A stretch of DNA of 64,000 nucleotides, taken from positions 310,001 to 374,000 of the forward strand of contig JBEKRQ010000002.1 of NCBI GenBank assembly GCA_049517655.1. Reading direction: 5' to 3'. Below, piece by piece: positions 25,900 through 32,734 of this stretch. The notes below the pieces were generated by a model. The model did no database searches and was not told where the DNA came from. It worked only from the letters and a program-made list of their open reading frames with translations. The translations under genes were made by a program, and so were the position numbers. The number at the start of each line of letters is the position of its first letter. The first letter of the stretch is position 1. The DNA comes from UBA11358 sp049517655. Its GTDB lineage: Bacteria > Verrucomicrobiota > Verrucomicrobiia > Limisphaerales > UBA11358.

Positions 25900-27126
25900 A
25901 TGAAAATTGTTTTAGCCTATTCCGGCGGCCTCGACACCTCGGTGCTGCTTTCGTGGCTCAAAGAAACCTACGACGCCGAAATGATCGCCTTCTGCGCCAA
26001 CATCGGGCAGGAAGAGGAATTGCGCGGCCTCGCGGCCAAGGCCAAGAAAACCGGCGCGTCGAAAATTTACATCGGCGATTTGCAGGATGAATTCGCGCGC
26101 GACTTCATCTATCCGATGATTCAAGCCGGCGCGATTTATGAAGGTCAGTATTTCCTCGGCACCAGCATCGCCCGTCCACTCATCGCCAAGGAAATGATTG
26201 AAGTCGCCCGCAGGGAAAAGGCCGACGCCATCGCCCACGGCGCCACCGGCAAAGGCAACGACCAGGTGCGGTTCGAATTGACCGCCGCTTCGCTCGCGCC
26301 GGACTTGCAGGTCATCGCGCCGTGGCGGGACGCGCGGTTTCGGAACGAATTTCCCGGCCGGCAGGAAATGATTGCCTATTGCAAGCGGAGAAAAATTCCC
26401 GTCCAAGCCAGCGCGAAGAAACCGTTCTCAAGCGACAGGAACCTGCTGCACATCTCCTACGAGGCGGGCATTCTCGAAGACCCGTGGATGGACGCGAGCG
26501 ACAAGAAGTTTCGCGGCTCATTCACCACGCTTTCCGTGTTTCCCGAAGACGCACCGAACAAACCGGAATACGTCCTGCTCGATTTCGTGAAGGGCAACTG
26601 CGTAGCGGTGAACGGCAAAAAACTTTCCCCGCTCGCCGTGATGAAAACATTAAATCGTATCGGCGGCAAACACGGTGTCGGGCGGGTGGACATGGTTGAG
26701 AACCGGTATGTGGGCATGAAATCGCGGGGCGTATACGAAACACCCGGCGGCGCGATTCTGCACTTTGCGCACAGGCAGATGGAAAGCCTCACCATGGACA
26801 GGGAAGTCATGCATCTGCGGGATTCGCTGATTCCGCGGTACGCGGAGTTGGTGTATTACGGCTACTGGTTTGCCCCGGAACGGCTGGCGTTGCAGGCGCT
26901 TGTGACCGAGAGCCAGAAGAACGTGACCGGCACCGTCCGGGTGAAACTTTACAAAGGCAACATCATGGTTGCCGGCCGGAAATCACCGGTGAGCCTTTAC
27001 AATCCGCACATTGCGACAATGGAGGCCGACCTGACAAAGGCTTACAACCAGGACGACGCCACCGGTTTCATCCGGCTCAACGCCCTCCGCCTGAAAGTCG
27101 CGGCGAAGGTGCAGAGGAAGAAATAG
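25900..27126 (+). CDS. argG: Argininosuccinate synthase
   Basis: A 408-residue enzyme that joins citrulline and aspartate in arginine synthesis. The N-type ATP pyrophosphatase loop is AYSGGLDTSVLLSWL. TGKGNDQVRFELT, RRKIPVQASAKKPFSSDRNLLHISYEAG and GRVDMVENRYVGMKSRG-YETPGG are invariant family blocks. The C-terminus ends KVAAKVQRKK; the last 34 bp recur exactly at 27924-27957 after the ORF6N gene. The gene stands after the CDF gene, and its own promoter is likely. Confidence 0.97.
   Translation: MKIVLAYSGGLDTSVLLSWLKETYDAEMIAFCANIGQEEELRGLAAKAKKTGASKIYIGDLQDEFARDFIYPMIQAGAIYEGQYFLGTSIARPLIAKEMIEVARREKADAIAHGATGKGNDQVRFELTAASLAPDLQVIAPWRDARFRNEFPGRQEMIAYCKRRKIPVQASAKKPFSSDRNLLHISYEAGILEDPWMDASDKKFRGSFTTLSVFPEDAPNKPEYVLLDFVKGNCVAVNGKKLSPLAVMKTLNRIGGKHGVGRVDMVENRYVGMKSRGVYETPGGAILHFAHRQMESLTMDREVMHLRDSLIPRYAELVYYGYWFAPERLALQALVTESQKNVTGTVRVKLYKGNIMVAGRKSPVSLYNPHIATMEADLTKAYNQDDATGFIRLNALRLKVAAKVQRKK
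27092..27125 (+). repeat. 34-bp direct repeat, left copy (argG 3' end)
   Basis: It encodes the last residues of ArgG (KVAAKVQRKK) up to the first two bases of its stop. Identical over 34 bp to 27924-27957. Confidence 0.95.
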
Positions 27127-27184
27127 TTGTAGAGTTGAGCCTGTGGCTCAATCGTGCGAGACGACGGTGGGGGTGAATCAGATA

Positions 27185-27286
27185 CTTGAGATGCCAATTT
27201 GGCACCTCAAGTTAGAAGTAAAAATCTTTTAAGGTCACAATTTGTGACCTTGAACGAGTTGGGTATGCGGTCGCAAATTGCGACCG
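27185..27286. repeat. Three arm-variable palindromes upstream of the ORF6N gene
   Basis: Palindrome A lies at 27185-27211 (arms CTTGAGATGCCAA/TTGGCACCTCAAG, one mismatch). Palindrome B is at 27231-27251 (AAGGTCACAA/TTGTGACCTT, perfect). Palindrome C is at 27268-27286 (CGGTCGCAA/TTGCGACCG, perfect). All share a central CAAWTTG or CCAATTTGG core and one unpaired centre base, but their arms differ. B and C, read in the ORF6N frame, give LRSQFVTL and MRSQIATG. Confidence 0.85.
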
Positions 27287-27303
27287 GTTCAGAAAGGGAA
27301 CAT

Positions 27304-27891
27304 ATGAGCAACGAAATGCCGTTGCAGGTCGACCAAATTGGCTCGTTGATTCGGACGATACGCGGACAAAAGGTCATTTTGGACACAGACTTAGCCCGGA
27401 TTTTCGGGGTGCCGACGTTTCGATTCAATGAAGCAATCAAACGGAATCGCGAACGCTTCCCGGACGATTTTCTGTTCCAACTGACGCGGGAGGAACAAAA
27501 AGCTTTGACATCGCAAATTGCGATGTCAAAAGTCGGTCGTGGCGGAAGGCGGACTTTGCCCTACGCCTTCACCGAAAATGGCGCGATCATGGCCGCCAAC
27601 GTCCTCAACAGCCCGGAAGCCGTGCGCATGAGCGTGTTCGTGGTGCGCGCGTTCGTGCAGATGCGCGATCTGCTGGGCGGCACGAAGGAACTGGCGCGCC
27701 AACTGGCCGACTTGGAAAAGAAACTGACCGCCCGTCTCAATGTGCATGAGAGTGTGATTGTGGACGTGCTGCGGCGCGTCATGGAAATTCTCGACCCGCC
27801 GCCGCTGCCGCCGGAACCGCCGAGGCGGCGGATTGGTTTTCATGTCGAACCGGAAGAGAAGTCTGAAAGCAAAGCAAAGAAAAAGGCGTGA
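27304..27891 (+). CDS. ORF6N-domain protein
   Basis: About 195 residues from the ATG at 27304 (MSNEMPLQVDQIGSLI), preceded by AGAAAGGGAA as ribosome-binding site. The ORF6N DNA-binding region covers residues about 8-115: IRGQKVILDTDLARIFGV, FNEAIKRNRERFPDDFLFQLT, and RRTLPYAFTENGAIMAANVLNSPEAVRMSVFVVRAFVQ. The C-terminal part is a coiled coil and a Pro/Lys-rich tail. Such proteins are common on phages and islets; their role is uncertain. A 27-bp perfect palindrome (27504-27530) lies inside the gene, encoding LTSQIAMSK just before the conserved GGRRTLPYAF. Confidence 0.9.
   Translation: MSNEMPLQVDQIGSLIRTIRGQKVILDTDLARIFGVPTFRFNEAIKRNRERFPDDFLFQLTREEQKALTSQIAMSKVGRGGRRTLPYAFTENGAIMAANVLNSPEAVRMSVFVVRAFVQMRDLLGGTKELARQLADLEKKLTARLNVHESVIVDVLRRVMEILDPPPLPPEPPRRRIGFHVEPEEKSESKAKKKA
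27504..27530. repeat. 27-bp perfect palindrome inside the ORF6N gene
   Basis: Arms TTTGACATCGCAA and TTGCGATGTCAAA pair over 13 bp around a single A. The core CGCAAATTGCG is the same as in palindrome C at 27268. Confidence 0.9.
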
Positions 27892-27923
27892 ATTGCGCGT
27901 CAGTAGCACTATGATCGCCACAA

Positions 27924-27957
27924 TGAAAGTCGCGGCGAAGGTGCAGAGGAAGAAATA
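27924..27957 (+). repeat. 34-bp direct repeat, right copy
   Basis: An exact copy of the argG 3' end. It also places AGAGGAAG at a Shine-Dalgarno distance (about 10 bp) before the next gene at 27962. Confidence 0.95.
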
Positions 27958-27961
27958 AGCC

Positions 27962-28795
27962 ATGAGTCGGCGCAACAGAGTGGCAAAGAAAAAGGCGGAA
28001 AGCTTAAAACCAACCAGCCAGACGCCAACTGTCGAAACGCCGACAACTGAAAAACCGGCTGCGCTAGAAACGAAATCTCCTTCTCGCTGGCTTACTGTCT
28101 TTCTGCCGATTGCGGCGGTTGTAATTTCATGCGCTTCGTTTGCAAATTCATGTTACCAAACTGTGCAAGCGAGGAAAATCTTCCGCCCGTATGTGCGTCC
28201 TGACATTCAGTGTGTCGTTCGACACAGTTCTCGGCCTGAAGACAAAGATAATCCGTTAGCAACCGAATTGGTTGTCTGGAACAACGGGCCAATCAAAGCA
28301 GTCTCCGTTTCCGTGGCTTACAAGAGCTTTATTGTTGATCTCACCACGCTAAAAGTAATCGCAAGTATGAGTATTCCAGAAGACCTAAGCGATGCCACAT
28401 TCATTCAAGCTGACCTTGAGGTGGGACCAAAAATAATTAGGCCAATCCTAGGAACATCTCCTCCGGTTGTAACCGTCGTTGAAATTACTTACTACCGCGA
28501 GAGTGATATGAAAAAATTCTCGCGTGAAGATTTCTTTTTTAATGATTCCGGTTCGTATTACGACCAGCAAAGTTATATGTCTCACCCTGGTTATGCGACG
28601 CTGATGAAAAACTTACAAAGGAAGATGAAAGCGGAAGCCATGCGTCCGATGGACGGAATTCGCCAAATGCCGCCTGCGTCTCCTGGTCATGTTAATATCG
28701 TCTATAATTTTGGAAATTTGAGTGACGATGGTTCTTGGACAAACACCGCTGGAACAAATGCGGTTACAATGACTCCACTCGGCCCGCTGCCATAA
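27962..28795 (+). CDS. Membrane-anchored protein of unknown function
   Basis: A 277-residue protein I do not recognise. A basic, Thr/Pro-rich N-terminus (residues 1-40) is followed by one membrane helix (about 42-62, WLTVFLPIAAVVISCASFA). A soluble domain with beta-rich segments comes next (LATELVVWNNGPIKAVSVSVAY, PPVVTVVEITYYRES), and a low-complexity Gly/Asn/Thr tail closes it. Topology suggests a cytoplasmic N-tail and an exposed C-domain. Base composition is clearly more AT-rich than in neighbours such as argG, which suggests acquisition. Its ribosome-binding site lies in the 34-bp repeat. Confidence 0.7.
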   Translation: MSRRNRVAKKKAESLKPTSQTPTVETPTTEKPAALETKSPSRWLTVFLPIAAVVISCASFANSCYQTVQARKIFRPYVRPDIQCVVRHSSRPEDKDNPLATELVVWNNGPIKAVSVSVAYKSFIVDLTTLKVIASMSIPEDLSDATFIQADLEVGPKIIRPILGTSPPVVTVVEITYYRESDMKKFSREDFFFNDSGSYYDQQSYMSHPGYATLMKNLQRKMKAEAMRPMDGIRQMPPASPGHVNIVYNFGNLSDDGSWTNTAGTNAVTMTPLGPLP

Positions 28796-28830
28796 CGAGC
28801 GAAATCTTTGTCGCTACCTGGTTTCTTTGA

Positions 28831-28982
28831 AAATAGCCCACGGCTTCAGCCGTGGGTTTCGTCCAGCAAAACAACAAAGTCCCGTAGGGACGAAAGAGCC
28901 ATTCTGCCGTCCCTCCGGGACTTTTCATTTTCGTGCGACGCTTTACCCAGCCTTGAAAGGCTGGGCTATTGTCGGAGTGCGC
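28831..28982. repeat. REP-like hairpin cluster
   Basis: Three stem-loops: AGCCCACGGCTTCAGCCGTGG; GTCCCGTAGGGAC facing GTCCCTCCGGGAC; and CCCAGCCTTGAAAGGCTGGG. The outer flanks AAATAGCCCA and GGGCTATTGT are complementary, so the whole cluster is one large inverted repeat. Confidence 0.8.
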
Positions 28983-28986
28983 CGGT

Positions 28987-30150
28987 TCAATCCTCCGCTC
29001 GTTCACCAGCCGGGGCCATTTTAACGAGACGCGGGAAAAATTTCGCCAGCGGTTCGACGAGGTCGGTTTGCGCGGCCATGACTTCTTCGATGTTTTTATA
29101 GACCATCGGCACTTCGTCCAGACCGGCGGAAATCAATTTCACACCGCGTTCGTCGAGATAGGGTTGCACCATCTCCCAATTGAAACTTTTTTTCGCTTGA
29201 TGACGGCTCATCACGCGGCCTGCGCCGTGTGAGGCGGAATTCAGCGATTCTGCATTGCCCTTGCCGCGTGCCACAAACGTCGGGCTGGCCATCGAACCGG
29301 GTATCACACCCAGCACGCCCACGCCTGCCGGTGTCGCGCCTTTGCGGTGGACGATGAGGTCGCGTCCGCCGTGGCGTTCCTTCCACGCGAAGTTGTGGTG
29401 GTTTTCGATGTCCAGCAATACGCCCGCGCCGAGATGCCGCGCGATGTGTTTATGGATGAGGTAATGATTCGCAGAGGCGTATTTGCCCATCAATTCCATC
29501 GCCGCCCAGTATTCCCGGCCGTCGGCGGAATCAAGGTCGAGCCACGCGAGAAAATTCAATTCCTTCGGCAAATCCTTGTGTTTCTGGCGCGCGAGGCGAC
29601 TGTAATGGTCGCAGACCTGCGCGCCGGTGCCGCGACTGCCGCTATGGCTCAACAAGGCGAGATACGTGCCCGGTTCGAGGCCGAGTTGTTTGTGCTCAAC
29701 GGTGAATTCGCCGAACTCGACGAAATGATTGCCGCTGCCGCTGGTGCCGAGTTGCGCTGCCGCCTTGTCGCGAAAGCGTTGCGTGACGGGGCTGACGGAC
29801 CAGTCCTCGTCCATGACCGGATGCGTGCGGCGATGTTTAAATTCCACGCCGATGCCGAAGCGCGTCTCGGCCTCGATGGCGCGGATGAGGTCGGTTTCGT
29901 GGCGACGCAGCCAGTCGAGCGGCAAATCGAGCACGGTGAGTTTGACGCGGCAGGCGATGTCCACACCGACGGCGTAGGGAATGACGGCGTTGTCGGTGGC
30001 GAGCACGCCGCCGATGGGCAGGCCGTAGCCGACATGGGCGTCCGGCATGAGCGCGGCGGCGACGGAGACAGGCAGCCGGCAGGCGTTCTCCATCTGCTGG
30101 AGAGCATTGGCATCCAGGTCCGTGCCCCACTGGCGATAGGTGATGGGCAT
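28987..30150 (-). CDS. rtcB: RtcB-family RNA ligase
   Basis: A 387-residue GTP-dependent RNA ligase family member that joins 2',3'-cyclic phosphate and 5'-OH ends. The metal and nucleotide residues are seen in PDAHVGYGLPIGGV, GVDIACRV (metal Cys), GTSGSGNHFVEFG, SHSGSRGTG, ENHHNFAW, VHRKGATPA and SASHGAGR. The last contains the His normally guanylylated. It belongs to the shorter RtcB-like group (about 380-400 residues) rather than the 408-480-residue E. coli/archaeal type. No archease gene and no rtcR regulator are visible. Confidence 0.92.
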   Translation of the reverse strand: MPITYRQWGTDLDANALQQMENACRLPVSVAAALMPDAHVGYGLPIGGVLATDNAVIPYAVGVDIACRVKLTVLDLPLDWLRRHETDLIRAIEAETRFGIGVEFKHRRTHPVMDEDWSVSPVTQRFRDKAAAQLGTSGSGNHFVEFGEFTVEHKQLGLEPGTYLALLSHSGSRGTGAQVCDHYSRLARQKHKDLPKELNFLAWLDLDSADGREYWAAMELMGKYASANHYLIHKHIARHLGAGVLLDIENHHNFAWKERHGGRDLIVHRKGATPAGVGVLGVIPGSMASPTFVARGKGNAESLNSASHGAGRVMSRHQAKKSFNWEMVQPYLDERGVKLISAGLDEVPMVYKNIEEVMAAQTDLVEPLAKFFPRLVKMAPAGERAED

Positions 30151-30215
30151 AATTGCTGGTAGAAGTTAAGCCCGGAAAATGGAAGTGAGAAGTGAGAAGT
30201 GCGAGGCGAGCCGGG

Positions 30216-30274
30216 TTTGGAGTGCGCGGACATGTCCGCGCTTTGTAAGCGGTGACACGTCACCGCACTCCAAA
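30216..30274. repeat. TTTGGAGTGC-bounded element
   Basis: TTTGGAGTGCGCGGACATG through GTCACCGCACTCCAAA, with two hairpins (GCGGACATGTCCGC and GCGGTGACACGTCACCGC). The left flank GCGAGCCGGG matches the ribD copy at 15094. Confidence 0.85.
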
Positions 30275-30400
30275 GGACAAGCCGACGATTTGCGTTTTTG
30301 CCGAATTGGAATACTTTTCACGCCCGCTTCTTATTGCGAAAGGTATCCAGCGTGTCATTTCCAACTTGCCCTACGCGCTCATTTCGCGTCTAAACAACCC

Positions 30401-31192
30401 ATGCCTGACTGGATTGTCGTCGTCATTTTGGGGCTTATTGAAGGGATCACGGAATTCATTCCTGTCTCCTCCACCGGCCATTTGCTCATCGCGGAGCACT
30501 GGTTGCCGCGCCAGACCGACCTATTCAACATCGTCATCCAATGCGGCGCGGTCATCGCCGTGCTGCCGCTCTTTCCGAACCGGCTCTACAAATTCGTCTT
30601 CGAATGGCGACAGAAGGAAACGCAGGATTATCTGCTGAAAATTTTCGCCGCCTTCTTCATCACCGGCGTCGGCGGCTTGGTCCTCGAAAAAGAAGGCTTC
30701 AAACTGCCGGAACAACTCGCGCCCATTGCCTGGGCTTTGCTCGTTGGCGGCATTGGTTTTGTCGTCGTCGAGTGGTTTTTGCAGGGACGCAAATTGAGCA
30801 ACGAAGTCACCTGGTCCATTGCCATCGCCGTCGGCCTTGGTCAATTAATTGCGGCGGTTTTTCCCGGCACGTCGCGTTCCGGCTCGACGATTTTACTGTG
30901 CCTGTTGTTTGGCTTGAATCGTCCGGCGGCAACGGAGTTTTCATTCCTCGTCGGGATTCCGACCATGCTCGCGGCGGGCGGTTTTGAAATTTTCAAGCAG
31001 TTGCGTCATCCGGTTGCTGGCGCGCCGCCCGAGCATTGGGGCATGGTGCTGCTGGGTTTTCTGGTCGCCGCCGCTGTCTCCTTCATTGCCGTGAAATGGT
31101 TGCTGCACTACATCCAAACGCACACGTTCACGGCATTCGGCTGGTATCGCATCGCGCTGGCGATCGCGGTGTTTATCTTTTTCGTACGTTGA
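30401..31192 (+). CDS. uppP: Undecaprenyl-diphosphatase (UppP/BacA)
   Basis: A 263-residue integral membrane phosphatase that recycles the C55 lipid carrier of peptidoglycan synthesis. The family motifs are EGITEFIPVSSTGHLLIAE (residues 14-32, with the catalytic Glu) and PGTSRSGSTI with the essential Arg and Ser. About eight hydrophobic segments span the rest. ATG 30401 (MPDWIVVVILG) is the natural start; the upstream open frame crosses a repeat. It converges with the LysM gene. Confidence 0.95.
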   Translation: MPDWIVVVILGLIEGITEFIPVSSTGHLLIAEHWLPRQTDLFNIVIQCGAVIAVLPLFPNRLYKFVFEWRQKETQDYLLKIFAAFFITGVGGLVLEKEGFKLPEQLAPIAWALLVGGIGFVVVEWFLQGRKLSNEVTWSIAIAVGLGQLIAAVFPGTSRSGSTILLCLLFGLNRPAATEFSFLVGIPTMLAAGGFEIFKQLRHPVAGAPPEHWGMVLLGFLVAAAVSFIAVKWLLHYIQTHTFTAFGWYRIALAIAVFIFFVR

Positions 31193-31225
31193 ATAGGGAC
31201 TCGTATAACTCGTCCCTCCGAAGAG

Positions 31226-31792
31226 TTAATTTGCCGGCGCGGGAATAAAAATTTTCTGCCCGATCTTCATGTCGCCTGGATTTAGCCCGGGATTCGCCTT
31301 CAAAATCTGGTCCGTCGTTACTTTGATTCCCTGATCGCGATATGCCTTCGCAATCGCCGAGAGTGTATCTCCGCTGCGAACGTTGTAATCATAGCCTTTT
31401 TGCGGGCTGCCCGCGGCCGGACCCGGATTGCCCGCCGGTGTCGTGGCTGGGACATTCGGTGTTGTCTTGCGGCTAGGCTGCGGCGCGCCCAACGATTTCC
31501 CAAGGCGTTCCAGTTCCTTCAAAATCCGCTCGTTGTCCTCCTGCCGTTTTTTGTCAATTTCCTGCACCTGCGCAGCGAGTTTTTTCAAATCATCCTGATT
31601 CGCCCGGTCGCCCAATCCGGCAATTTCCTTCTCCAGCGCCTCGATGCGTTTGTTTTGCGTGGTCTGGGCGTCGAGCAGGTCCTGAACCTGGCCGCTAAGT
31701 TTGTCAATTTGCTGTTGGGTCGCGGTGTCTTGCGCCCGCGCCGCCACAACAGAAACACCTAAAATCAAAAACCAAACCAAAATCCTTTTCAT
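31226..31792 (-). CDS. Exported coiled-coil LysM protein
   Basis: A 188-residue protein with a signal peptide cut after AARA (residues 1-20). A long coiled coil follows (about 25-100, QQIDKLSGQVQDLLDAQ through ILKELERLG), then a Pro/Thr linker. One C-terminal LysM domain closes it (about 135-185: YNVRSGDTLSAIAKAYRDQ, ILKANPGLNPGDMKIGQKIFIP). LysM binds peptidoglycan, so this is probably a periplasmic wall-binding protein. It lies opposite uppP, another wall gene, but on the other strand. Confidence 0.88.
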   Translation of the reverse strand: MKRILVWFLILGVSVVAARAQDTATQQQIDKLSGQVQDLLDAQTTQNKRIEALEKEIAGLGDRANQDDLKKLAAQVQEIDKKRQEDNERILKELERLGKSLGAPQPSRKTTPNVPATTPAGNPGPAAGSPQKGYDYNVRSGDTLSAIAKAYRDQGIKVTTDQILKANPGLNPGDMKIGQKIFIPAPAN

Positions 31793-31863
31793 GCGCCGAA
31801 AATAAACCGCTGCGCGGCTGCGTCAAGTTGAAGTGCAAATGTCGCGCGAAGGACGCGAAGAAA

Positions 31864-32424
31864 ATTTGCAGCCTATCTAAAGGTTAGGCATCGTATCCAG
31901 TCCCCCTCAATCACAGTGTTATTTTATGTGCGAAAAGCCAAGATAAGGAACGAAAACTTTGGACATCGCGGTAGTTTGCTCAATCAACCACGTCTTTCTT
32001 TCATGCACTGCTTCGATGTGCTTGATTCGCTCCGCTTCACTAGCGGGCGCAGGATGATAAAGTTCGTGGTGGAGCCGCATTTCATTCGCTTGCGTCCTTA
32101 TTTGGGTAAGATAATCCACCACGTCTGCTTCAAACAAAAATTCCGCGTCCGACGTTCCGCGGTAAAACTCAATTAAATCTGAATCGTTAAAATTCGTATT
32201 TCGCAATGCTACTCCTATAAATGTTCTGGTGGCATCGTAAACTTTGTAGCGTCGGTCAAATAAATCGAGCCTCAATTTGTCACTAGCAATTTTCCATTGC
32301 TGCCATGCTATGAAAATAAGACCTAAACCGACTATCAACGTGGCAATGGGGCCAAACATAGATATGGATATACACGCGGTCACGATGCCCAACAAGTAAT
32401 GGACGACGCGATTTGCAGCCTATC
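31864..32424. repeat. 14-bp direct repeats flanking a small inserted gene
   Basis: ATTTGCAGCCTATC occurs at 31864-31877 and again at 32411-32424. Between them lies one AT-rich gene. The arrangement suggests an insertion with a duplicated junction. Confidence 0.55.
31919..32395 (-). CDS. Small membrane protein of unknown function
   Basis: A 158-residue protein. Residues about 10-30 (ISMFGPIATLIVGLGLIFIAW) form one membrane helix. The remainder is a charged helical domain starting QQWKIASDKLRLDLFDRRYKVYDATR, a pattern common in hypothetical proteins scattered over many phyla. It is AT-rich compared with its neighbours and is flanked by 14-bp direct repeats, both signs of recent acquisition. 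The function is not known. Confidence 0.75.
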   Translation of the reverse strand: MLGIVTACISISMFGPIATLIVGLGLIFIAWQQWKIASDKLRLDLFDRRYKVYDATRTFIGVALRNTNFNDSDLIEFYRGTSDAEFLFEADVVDYLTQIRTQANEMRLHHELYHPAPASEAERIKHIEAVHERKTWLIEQTTAMSKVFVPYLGFSHIK

Positions 32425-32470
32425 CTGTTTCATATTTTGAACCTTATTCCCGGGAAAATACTTTGTCGAG

Positions 32471-32662
32471 CGTTCTTTGCTCCGAAGGAGCAATGGAAAT
32501 TAGCCAGCCACGAAGTGGCTGGAACACACGTTCAACGGCATCGCGTCCTGAAAGGATGCTGGAAATGTTGCTCTTCCGCCGTCCCTTTCGGGACGGAATT
32601 TATTTTTTTGGACTAACACCAGCCACTTCGTAGCTGGCTAATTTCCCGCGTCGCTTCGCGAC
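32471..32662. repeat. REP-like hairpin cluster
   Basis: The unit GGAAATTAGCCAGCCACG continues AAGTGGCTGG (32495-32522), and its inverted copy CCAGCCACTTCGTAGC continues TGGCTAATTTCC (32619-32646). Between and around them are TTTGCTCCGAAGGAGCAA, CCGTCCCTTTCGGGACGG and GTCGCTTCGCGAC hairpins. No gene lies in the 32396-32734 gap; an AATCTGCGGA inverted repeat completes it. Confidence 0.85.
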
Positions 32663-32734
32663 AATTTTTCCGCAGATTTTAATTTCAATTCATCTGCGAA
32701 AATCCGCGTAATCTGCGGATGCTTTTTCTTCGCG

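Larger units (their letters stand above)
27092..27957 (+). mobile_element. Small islet inserted at the argG 3' end (ORF6N module)
   Basis: The 34-bp sequence starting TGAAAGTCGCGG and ending GGAAGAAATA is present both as the argG 3' end (27092-27125) and again at 27924-27957. Between the copies lie about 0.8 kb holding the ORF6N gene and four short palindromes. A duplicated gene 3' end on both sides of foreign-looking DNA is the mark of an insertion at an attachment-like site. No recombinase is encoded inside. A simple tandem duplication followed by replacement is the alternative. Confidence 0.5.

Noticed and set aside
27185..27530. Diversity-generating retroelement at the ORF6N gene
   Set aside because: No reverse transcriptase and no template/variable repeat pair with adenine-specific changes; only short palindromes are seen.
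27092..28795. Toxin-antitoxin pair (ORF6N gene with the following gene)
   Set aside because: Neither product resembles a known toxin; sizes and spacing do not fit, and the second is a 277-residue membrane protein.
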